Assembly: GCA_905233725.1 (NCBI GenBank)
Contig: CAJOEM010000011.1
Span: 1-57,268, forward strand
Reading direction: 5' to 3'
DNA from: an uncultured Synergistales bacterium
GTDB lineage: Bacteria > Synergistota > Synergistia > Synergistales > Aminobacteriaceae
DNA: 57,268 nt
The position numbers and the translations under genes were made by a program. Position 1 is the first letter of the stretch. The number at the start of each line of letters is the position of its first letter. Under the pieces are notes generated by a model. It was not told the DNA's origin. It searched no databases and worked only from the letters and a program-made list of their open reading frames with translations. Positions 33,291-39,327 of this stretch are shown piece after piece.

Positions 33291-33354
33291 AATTAGCAAG
33301 TTAGTATTAATAATAATTATCGCGTAAAAATTTTTATCGGAGGAAATATTTATC

Positions 33355-33732
33355 ATGTCAAAAGAAGAAATTATTCAGGCTATTGAAACAATGTCAGTTC
33401 TTGAGCTTTCGGAATTGGTGAAGGCTCTCGAGGAAAAATTCGGCGTGTCAGCTTCAGCAGCTCCTGTCGCAATGATGGCTATGCCCGGTGCAGCAGCCGC
33501 AGCAGCTCCAGCAGAAGAGAAAACTGAGTTCGATGTCGTATACAAAGGCCCCGGCGCAAATAAAATCGCAGTAATCAAAGTCGTTCGCGAAATTACGTCA
33601 CTTGGTCTTAAGGAAGCAAAGGAACTCGTTGACAATCCGCCGAAGAACGTCAAAGAGGGCGTTTCAAAAGAAGAAGCTGAGGAAATCAGAAAGAAACTCG
33701 CTGAAGCTGGCGCAGATGTCGAGGTTAAGTAA
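33355..33732 (+). CDS. rplL: Ribosomal protein bL12 (L7/L12)
   Basis: This 125-residue stalk protein recruits GTPase factors. The N-terminal dimerisation segment is [18 protein letters not shown]; an Ala/Pro hinge with [17 protein letters not shown] follows; the C-terminal factor-binding domain contains [19 protein letters not shown] and [16 protein letters not shown]. It is followed by a terminator, not by rpoB. Confidence 0.98.
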   Translation: MSKEEIIQAIETMSVLELSELVKALEEKFGVSASAAPVAMMAMPGAAAAAAPAEEKTEFDVVYKGPGANKIAVIKVVREITSLGLKEAKELVDNPPKNVKEGVSKEEAEEIRKKLAEAGADVEVK

Positions 33733-33755
33733 TCAGGCGTAATGCTTGAAAATGG

Positions 33756-33781
33756 GCGGTCACATGCAGGCCGCTTTTTTT
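33756..33781 (+). terminator. Terminator after rplL
   Basis: GCGGTC (33756-33761) pairs with GGCCGC (33769-33774) with one G-U, followed by seven T residues. It closes the ribosomal operon here. Confidence 0.85.
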
Positions 33782-33804
33782 GTAAATGATGGAGGCTAAC
33801 GGAA

Positions 33805-34152
33805 ATGATCCAGACTAACAAGAAAAAAATGTTCGTAATCGGCTTAATCGTGGCAATTTTGCTGCTGAATGTCGTATGGACGGTTCTGCAAAATAAATTC
33901 ACTCCCAAAGTCGATGAACTCAAAGCCGGAATGCTGCGACTTGAACAGAGAATCAACAAGCTCGAATCAAGCGGAATTTCGGACATTGCGACACTCAAAG
34001 AAGAATTTGCAAATCTGAAAGTGTTCTCGGATTCATTCTCGGAAAATCTAAGCGAATCACTCAAAATTGAAGAAGAACGTTTGGCAACACTTCAGAGTCA
34101 GGTCGAAGCCCAGAAAACTCGCATCGAAGCACTCAAGAAAATCGCTCAGTAA
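33805..34152 (+). CDS. Small membrane-anchored coiled-coil protein
   Basis: This 115-residue protein has one N-terminal membrane helix (MFVIGLIVAILLLNVVWTVL, ~9-28) followed by a long charged helix with heptad-like hydrophobic spacing (LRLEQRINKLESS, then EERLATLQSQVEAQKTRIEAL), so a coiled coil exposed to the periplasm is likely. I know no family match. ATG 33805 follows TGGAGG by ~11 bases. Its own terminator is at 34183-34213. Such proteins may scaffold an envelope complex, but there is no partner next to it. Confidence 0.75.
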   Translation: MIQTNKKKMFVIGLIVAILLLNVVWTVLQNKFTPKVDELKAGMLRLEQRINKLESSGISDIATLKEEFANLKVFSDSFSENLSESLKIEEERLATLQSQVEAQKTRIEALKKIAQ

Positions 34153-34182
34153 TAATCGCAAATTATCGCGAAAACTCACACA

Positions 34183-34213
34183 ATGCCCCGGCAATCTCAC
34201 GCTGGGGTATTTT
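34183..34213 (+). terminator. Terminator after coiled-coil gene
   Basis: The arms ATGCCCC...GC (34183-34192) and GC..GGGGTAT (34201-34210) pair with a mismatch near the loop, followed by TTTT. Confidence 0.7.
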
Positions 34214-34238
34214 CACATAACAAATCATGCAATAAATC

Positions 34239-35363
34239 ATGAACCACGAGATAATATTAATCAAGCAGGAAAATTATAACCAGAATGAGATCGATAAATC
34301 AATTTTGCGCGCATTCGAGTATTTCGGAGGTCTGGGAAAATTCGTGAATCGTGGCGATAACGTGCTGTTGAAAGTGAATCTCGTCGCAGGTCACTCACCC
34401 GAGAAAAGAATCACAACTGACCCGTCAATCGTCAAATCTGTCGCAAAAATGCTTCTCGATTTAGGCGCAAAACCCTTTATCGCAGACAGCCCCGGAATCG
34501 ATAATTTCTCACGCGCCGCAGAAAAAGCTGGCTTCAAAAAAATCGCTGACGAACTGCAAATTCCTTGCGTAGAACTTGATGAGCCAATCGAAGCTCCGTT
34601 TGCAGAAAATCTCGCGTATAATAAAATCAAATTATCACGCAAAGTCCTCGAAGCTGACAAAGTTATTAATCTCGCAAAAATGAAAACTCACGGGCAAATG
34701 CTGCTCACACTCGCCACAAAAAATCTCTTCGGCTGCGTCCCTGGAAGATTAAAGGCTAGCTGGCATTACAACGTTGGATTAGATCGCGTAAAATTTGCGT
34801 CGTTATTGCTGGATATTCACGCTCTGGTCAAACCAGCAATTTCGATTCTTGACGGCGTAATCGGAATGCACGGCGACGGTCCAACTAGCGGCGAGCCTTA
34901 CAAATTCGGCTTAATCGCTGCGACAACGAATGCTCCGAAGCTGGATTTTCACCTGTGCAAAATGATGGGCGCAGAACTCGAAAATTACCCGCTATGGCTT
35001 GCGGCAAAATCACGAAATTTCCCTGAATGCGAATTAGCTCCGGAAGATTTATACGGCGATTTCGAATCAGGCTTCGTTTTCCCGGGCGTGAAAATTCCCA
35101 GAACGCGAAGTATGCGCTTGCTCCCGAAGATAAAATTTCTCGAAAGATTAATGACGTCAAAACCCGTTCACATTCCAGAAAAATGCGTTGGCTGCGGAAG
35201 ATGTCAGGAAGTTTGCGCGGCTCATGCACTGAAACACGAAAATCGTAAATTAACGTTCGATTACGCGAAATGTATCCGGTGCTATTGCTGTCACGAAATG
35301 TGTCCGGTGAAGGCGATAAAATTCCAGGAAAGTTTGCTCGTGAAATTGCTCTCGAAAATCTAA
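34239..35363 (+). CDS. DUF362 domain protein with C-terminal 2[4Fe-4S] ferredoxin domain
   Basis: This 374-residue protein has the DUF362 domain (VLLKVNLVAGHSPEKRITTDPSIVKSV near 45-70, KMKTHGQMLLTLATKNLFGCVPG near 150) and two Cys clusters at the C-terminus, CVGCGRCQEVC and CIRCYCCHEMC, each CxxCxxCxxxC, so two 4Fe-4S clusters are likely. DUF362 proteins are redox proteins of unknown substrate in anaerobes. No clear ribosome site precedes ATG 34239, and no signal peptide is seen, so it is cytoplasmic. It sits between a terminator and the amino-acid ABC operon. Confidence 0.9.
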   Translation: MNHEIILIKQENYNQNEIDKSILRAFEYFGGLGKFVNRGDNVLLKVNLVAGHSPEKRITTDPSIVKSVAKMLLDLGAKPFIADSPGIDNFSRAAEKAGFKKIADELQIPCVELDEPIEAPFAENLAYNKIKLSRKVLEADKVINLAKMKTHGQMLLTLATKNLFGCVPGRLKASWHYNVGLDRVKFASLLLDIHALVKPAISILDGVIGMHGDGPTSGEPYKFGLIAATTNAPKLDFHLCKMMGAELENYPLWLAAKSRNFPECELAPEDLYGDFESGFVFPGVKIPRTRSMRLLPKIKFLERLMTSKPVHIPEKCVGCGRCQEVCAAHALKHENRKLTFDYAKCIRCYCCHEMCPVKAIKFQESLLVKLLSKI

Positions 35364-35367
35364 AATT

Positions 35368-35376
35368 TGCTATAAT
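35368..35376 (+). promoter_or_regulatory. Extended -10 promoter of the amino-acid ABC operon
   Basis: TGCTATAAT at 35368-35376 is a perfect extended -10 element, 43 bases ahead of the binding-protein ATG. Confidence 0.65.
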
Positions 35377-35419
35377 TGCGCATGTTTGAAATTTAATTCA
35401 ACGGAGGTTGTATTGTGTC

Positions 35420-36364
35420 ATGAAAAAAATCTTGACATTAGCGTTGTGTTTGTTACTGGTTGCGTCTGTCGCATTTGCGTCGGATTTGAGCAGCCTCATG
35501 AAGTCCGGCTCTGAAAATTCGGCTGTGCAGGAAGCAGTCAAAAGTGCCGTGAAAGATGCAGTCAAAGAGGGCGTGAAAGAAGCTGTAACTGATGCAGTCA
35601 AAGGCGCTGTCAAAGAAGCTATGGACGATGGCAAATTACACGGAAACGATCAGCTCAAAACTTCAAAACTCGCAGCTCAGAGAGGCACCGTCGGTCAAAT
35701 GCTCGCTGAAGAATTACTCGGCGACAAGAAAGGCGAATTGCTCACGACCTACGAGAAATACACGGACGCAGTGATGGCTCTCAGACAAAAGAAAGTTCGC
35801 GCAATCGTTATGGACGAGATGCCAGCAAAAAGATTCTTGCGTTCAGTCGATGGCTTGATGATTATGCCCGAGGCATTGTCAACTGAGAATTACGCAATCG
35901 GCTTCAAGAAAGGTAATTCTGAATTGATCGAACAAGTCAATAAGATTCTCAACGAGATGAAAGCTGACGGAAGTTTGAAAGCCATAATCGAGAAGTATTA
36001 CACGAATGACATTTCAAGCTTCAAACCCGAAAATATTGACCTGAACCCTGGTGCAAAGAACGGTGATTTAATCGTCGGAACTGAAGCAGGCTTTGCTCCG
36101 TACGAACTCAAATCTGGCAATGGCTTCGTCGGAATCGATGTCGAAATGTGTGCCGCAATCGCGAAGAAACTCGATCGCAAACTCGTGATCATGAACATGA
36201 ATTTTGACTCGCTGCCAACAGCAGTATCAACAGGAAAAGTCGATATGATCTGCGCAGGCATCACAGTTACGGACGAGAGAAAACAGAACATGGATTTCTC
36301 GGTCGATTATATCGAAGGCGCTAAACAAGTTGCATTAATTAACGCAGATGATTACTCGAAATAA
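35420..36364 (+). CDS. Amino-acid ABC transporter substrate-binding protein, apparently circularly permuted
   Basis: This 314-residue protein starts with a Sec signal peptide (1-20). Residues ~35-70 are a Lys/Ala/Val/Glu repeat (VKSAVKDAVKEGVKEAV), probably one long amphipathic helix. Residues ~80-195 match the second lobe and C-terminal end of family 3 binding proteins: AAQRGTVGQMLAEELL, TYEKYTDAVMALRQKKVRAIVMDE, then AIGFKKGNSELIEQVNKILNEMKADG. Residues ~215-314 match the first lobe: LIVGTEAGFAPYEL, GFVGIDVEMCAAIAKKLDRK, TGKVDMICAGITVTDERKQ, ending VALINADDYSK, where family members normally cross into lobe two. The order is thus lobe 2 - lobe 1, a permutation at the hinge. It overlaps the permease by 17 bp, and with the ATPase forms an importer. 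ATG 35420 follows GGAGG by 12 bases. Confidence 0.85.
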   Translation: MKKILTLALCLLLVASVAFASDLSSLMKSGSENSAVQEAVKSAVKDAVKEGVKEAVTDAVKGAVKEAMDDGKLHGNDQLKTSKLAAQRGTVGQMLAEELLGDKKGELLTTYEKYTDAVMALRQKKVRAIVMDEMPAKRFLRSVDGLMIMPEALSTENYAIGFKKGNSELIEQVNKILNEMKADGSLKAIIEKYYTNDISSFKPENIDLNPGAKNGDLIVGTEAGFAPYELKSGNGFVGIDVEMCAAIAKKLDRKLVIMNMNFDSLPTAVSTGKVDMICAGITVTDERKQNMDFSVDYIEGAKQVALINADDYSK

Positions 36365-37184
36365 TAATAATAATTTGCAGGATTTGCAGAAACGTTACGG
36401 CATGGCTCGTGGGGATATTGTCCTTGCGGTCTGTGCCGTAATTTTGTTGTTTTTGTTGTACAGGTCGGGATTTTTCACGGCTGAGTCATGGGCGGATTTC
36501 GCCAGAAGATTTGAGCAGAATTTCATTCGTGAGTCGCGCTACATGATGCTCGTGAACGGATTGAAAGCTACGATTTTCATGACGTTTTTCTCGACTTTGC
36601 TGGGAATTGCAGTCGGCTTAATCCTGAGCGTTATTCGTGTCGCACACAAAGGCGGAGTTCGAATCCCGTTCCTGAATTGGCTGGCGAATTGCTATATCAC
36701 CGTCCTGAGAGGCACGCCCGTGATGGTGCAGCTGTTAATCTGGAACTTCACGATTTTTGCGTCGGCTAGAACCCTGAATTTGCAGTACATAGCGATTCTT
36801 GCGTTCGGCTTAAATTCCGGAGCATATATCGCAGAAATTTTCCGCGGCGGCATTGAATCAATCGACGGCGGTCAAATGGAAGCTGCGAGATCTCTTGGAT
36901 TATCATACGGGAAGTCGATGCGCTTCGTGATTTTGCCGCAAGCTGTGCGAAACGTGATTCCGATGCTCTTCAACGAGTTCATAGCGTTACTCAAAGAAAC
37001 TTCGGTAGCAGGCTATATCGGGATCGATGACTTGACGCGCGCAGGTCAGGATATTCAATCGCTCACAATGGAACACTCACAGCCGTTAATAATGGTCGCG
37101 TTGATATATTTAGCAATCGTCTTGTTATTATCGCACTTGATCAAGCGGCTCGAAAACTGGCTCAGTCGCAGCAAGAGGGGGTAG
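36348..37184 (+). CDS. Amino-acid ABC transporter permease
   Basis: This 278-residue permease belongs to the His/Glu/Arg/opine family. It has a short N-terminal segment (NNNNNLQDLQKRYG), an initial helix (DIVLAVCAVILLFLLY), then the typical GLKATIFMTFFSTLLGIAVGL, TVLRGTPVMVQLLIW, GAYIAEIFRGGIESIDGGQMEAARSLG (EAA loop that binds the ATPase) and VLPQAVRNVIPML. It works with the permuted binding protein and the ATPase downstream. It overlaps the binding protein gene by 17 bp; the exact start is uncertain, since no clear ribosome site precedes ATG 36348 and an ATG at 36402 is also in frame. Confidence 0.93.
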   Translation: MITRNNNNNLQDLQKRYGMARGDIVLAVCAVILLFLLYRSGFFTAESWADFARRFEQNFIRESRYMMLVNGLKATIFMTFFSTLLGIAVGLILSVIRVAHKGGVRIPFLNWLANCYITVLRGTPVMVQLLIWNFTIFASARTLNLQYIAILAFGLNSGAYIAEIFRGGIESIDGGQMEAARSLGLSYGKSMRFVILPQAVRNVIPMLFNEFIALLKETSVAGYIGIDDLTRAGQDIQSLTMEHSQPLIMVALIYLAIVLLLSHLIKRLENWLSRSKRG

Positions 37185-37190
37185 CGAATC

Positions 37191-37940
37191 ATGATTATCG
37201 AGATCGAAAATCTGCACAAGTCATTCAAGCTCAACGGCAGAAAAGACGAATTACACGTCCTGAACGGAATCACAACCGGCATTAACAAAGGCGAGAGAGT
37301 TTCCGTTATTGGCCCGTCAGGCTCCGGCAAAAGCACATTCCTACGCTGCATAAATCGCATGGAAGAGCCTACGTCCGGCAGCATAAAATTCAACGGTCAA
37401 GATATTACTTCCGAAACTTGCGACATAAACGAAATTCGCAGGCATATCGGAATGGTTTTCCAGCATTTTTATTTATTCCCGAATTTGACGGTCAGAGAGA
37501 ATTTGACGCTTGCTCCGGTTCAGCACAAAATTTACACGCCCAAAGAAGCCGATGACAGAGCGAAAGAATTATTATCACGCGTTGGCTTACTCGACAAAAT
37601 CGACGAATGGCCCGACAGATTATCCGGCGGTCAGAAGCAACGTGTCGCAATCGCTAGAGCCTTGGCTGTGAATCCTGACGTGCTGTTATTCGACGAGCCA
37701 ACCAGCGCACTCGATCCGGAAATGATCGGCGAAGTTCTCGAAGTCATGAAGGAACTCGCGGACTCAGGCATGACGATGTATCTTGTTACGCACGAGATGG
37801 GTTTCGCGAAGGAAATCTCGGACAGGATATTATTTATCGACAAAGGCGTAATCAGCGAAGAAGGCACACCGTCAGATATTTTTGATAATCCCAAGCAGCC
37901 AAGAACGATAGAATTCCTGTCAAAAGTTTTGCGGCGTTAG
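37191..37940 (+). CDS. Amino-acid ABC transporter ATP-binding protein
   Basis: This 249-residue ATPase has Walker [10 protein letters not shown] (43-51 region), Q-loop [10 protein letters not shown], signature LSGGQKQR, Walker [14 protein letters not shown] and H-loop VTHEMG, the standard GlnQ/HisP-type profile. It energises import of polar amino acids with the permease upstream. A GAGGGGG ribosome site lies 9 bases before the ATG. After it there is a short gap with the promoter of rplY. Confidence 0.97.
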   Translation: MIIEIENLHKSFKLNGRKDELHVLNGITTGINKGERVSVIGPSGSGKSTFLRCINRMEEPTSGSIKFNGQDITSETCDINEIRRHIGMVFQHFYLFPNLTVRENLTLAPVQHKIYTPKEADDRAKELLSRVGLLDKIDEWPDRLSGGQKQRVAIARALAVNPDVLLFDEPTSALDPEMIGEVLEVMKELADSGMTMYLVTHEMGFAKEISDRILFIDKGVISEEGTPSDIFDNPKQPRTIEFLSKVLRR

Positions 37941-37947
37941 GAATTTG

Positions 37948-37956
37948 TGCTAGAAT
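37948..37956 (+). promoter_or_regulatory. Extended -10 promoter of rplY
   Basis: TGCTAGAAT at 37948-37956 is a near-consensus extended -10 element immediately after the ATPase stop, 47 bases ahead of the rplY ATG. Confidence 0.5.
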
Positions 37957-38002
37957 CGCGAATTGTGTAAAAATATTTTTGGAAAGGAAGCGAAGTTTTA
38001 TC

Positions 38003-38659
38003 ATGGCGGAAATAGTAACGTTAGTGATGGAATCGCGTGAGAAGACAGGTAAAGGCGAGAATCATCGTCTCAGAAAAGCAGGTTACGTACCTTGCATTAT
38101 TTACGGTCCGGAGATTAAAGAAAATATCAAAGGCAAGTTGAATGCTCGTGACGTTCAGAAAGTTTTGGCAGGACGCTGGGAGTCAGCAAGATTCAGCGTA
38201 AAATTACCAAGCGGCGAAAATGAGCTGTGCATTATCCGTGAAGCTCAGAAACACCCGTTGACAGACGCACCGCTGCATATTGATTTCCTGCACTTGGTAC
38301 GCGGCAAAAAGATCAAAATGAATATTCCGGTCGAAGTCATCGGAACAGAAGATTCTCAGGGCATCAAAGACGGCGGAGTTCTGGAAGCTACACACGAACT
38401 CGAAGTTGAAACGCTGCCAATGAGCATTCCTGATGTTATCAAAGTTGACGTGTCAGGCTTGAACGTTGGAGACGCAATTCACGCGAAAGATCTTGTGTTA
38501 CCTGAAGGCGTTGAGTTAATGGTCGAACCGGATGAAGTTGTCGCGATAATCGTAACGTCACGAGGCGTTGAGGACGCAGCTCCTGAGGAAGAACAGCCAG
38601 CAGCCGCAGATGTCGAAGTCGTAGCAAAGGGCAAAGCAGCTAAGGAAGAAGCCGAATAA
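38003..38659 (+). CDS. rplY: Ribosomal protein bL25 (CTC form)
   Basis: This 218-residue protein consists of an L25 5S-rRNA-binding domain (~1-95, ESREKTGKGENHRLRKAGYVPCIIYG) and a C-terminal beta domain (~100-185, FLHLVRGKKIKMNIPVEVIG), as in the general stress protein CTC, and ends in an acidic/alanine tail (EEEQPAAADVEVVAKGKAA). It binds 5S rRNA. ATG 38003 is preferred because AAGGAAG lies 13 bases upstream and a 8-residue extension is unusual. It is 9 bp from pth, the usual neighbour. Confidence 0.95.
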   Translation: MAEIVTLVMESREKTGKGENHRLRKAGYVPCIIYGPEIKENIKGKLNARDVQKVLAGRWESARFSVKLPSGENELCIIREAQKHPLTDAPLHIDFLHLVRGKKIKMNIPVEVIGTEDSQGIKDGGVLEATHELEVETLPMSIPDVIKVDVSGLNVGDAIHAKDLVLPEGVELMVEPDEVVAIIVTSRGVEDAAPEEEQPAAADVEVVAKGKAAKEEAE

Positions 38660-38668
38660 TTTTTGCAA

Positions 38669-39223
38669 ATGCGACTTGTAGCAGGTTTGGGCAATCCCGG
38701 CACGCAATACGTTTTCACACGCCATAACATGGGTTGGCTATGTGTCGATCATTTTGTGGCGAATCATTCTCTGGGAGAATCGCAGGAGAAATTTCAGTCG
38801 CAATTCTGGAAATCTAGTGACGTAATTTTTCTGAAGCCGCTGACGTTCATGAATCTTAGTGGGCGCGCGATAATCGAAGCCGTGAATTTCTACAAGATCG
38901 AACTCGAAAATATCCTGGTAGTTTACGATGACATGGCTTTGCCGTTTGGGAAGTTGCGAATGCGCATGAAGGGCAGTGCTGGCGGTCATAACGGAATGTT
39001 GTCGATAATTTCGGAGTTAGGCAGCACGGAATTTCCCAGATTGCGAATCGGAATTGGCAAGGCGCAATCGAGCATGATAAATCACGTTCTGGGACATTTG
39101 AGCGATGATGAAAGACTTGAGCTTCCAAAAATTCTGGACTGGGCTGAATCAGGAATTGAAACTTGGCTGAGTGATGGGATTGACAGGGCGATGTCAAAAG
39201 TGAACTCGATAAAAAACGAATAA
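38669..39223 (+). CDS. pth: Peptidyl-tRNA hydrolase
   Basis: This 184-residue enzyme releases tRNA from dropped-off peptidyl-tRNA. Motifs are VAGLGNPG (4-11), TRHNMGW with the catalytic His (~20), KPLTFMNLSG, and VVYDDMALPFGKLRMRMKGSAGGHNGM with the conserved Asp and the second His. ATG 38669 has no strong ribosome site; coupling to rplY (9 bp) may drive translation. A terminator follows. Confidence 0.97.
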   Translation: MRLVAGLGNPGTQYVFTRHNMGWLCVDHFVANHSLGESQEKFQSQFWKSSDVIFLKPLTFMNLSGRAIIEAVNFYKIELENILVVYDDMALPFGKLRMRMKGSAGGHNGMLSIISELGSTEFPRLRIGIGKAQSSMINHVLGHLSDDERLELPKILDWAESGIETWLSDGIDRAMSKVNSIKNE

Positions 39224-39246
39224 TTACGCAAAATATGCAGTGAAAG

Positions 39247-39273
39247 CTCTCGAAAAAAATCGGGAGTTTTTTT
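39247..39273 (+). terminator. Terminator after pth
   Basis: CTCTCGA (39247-39253) pairs with TCGGGAG (39260-39266) with one G-U pair, followed by seven T residues. Confidence 0.9.
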
Positions 39274-39281
39274 GTTACCTG

Positions 39282-39290
39282 TGATATTAT
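39282..39290 (+). promoter_or_regulatory. Candidate extended -10 promoter of the FMN/FAD reductase gene
   Basis: TGATATTAT at 39282-39290 fits an extended -10 with one mismatch in the hexamer, 37 bases ahead of the start codon. Confidence 0.4.
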
Positions 39291-39327
39291 GGACTTGAAA
39301 AATTTTCCCAAGGAAGGAACGATGTTA

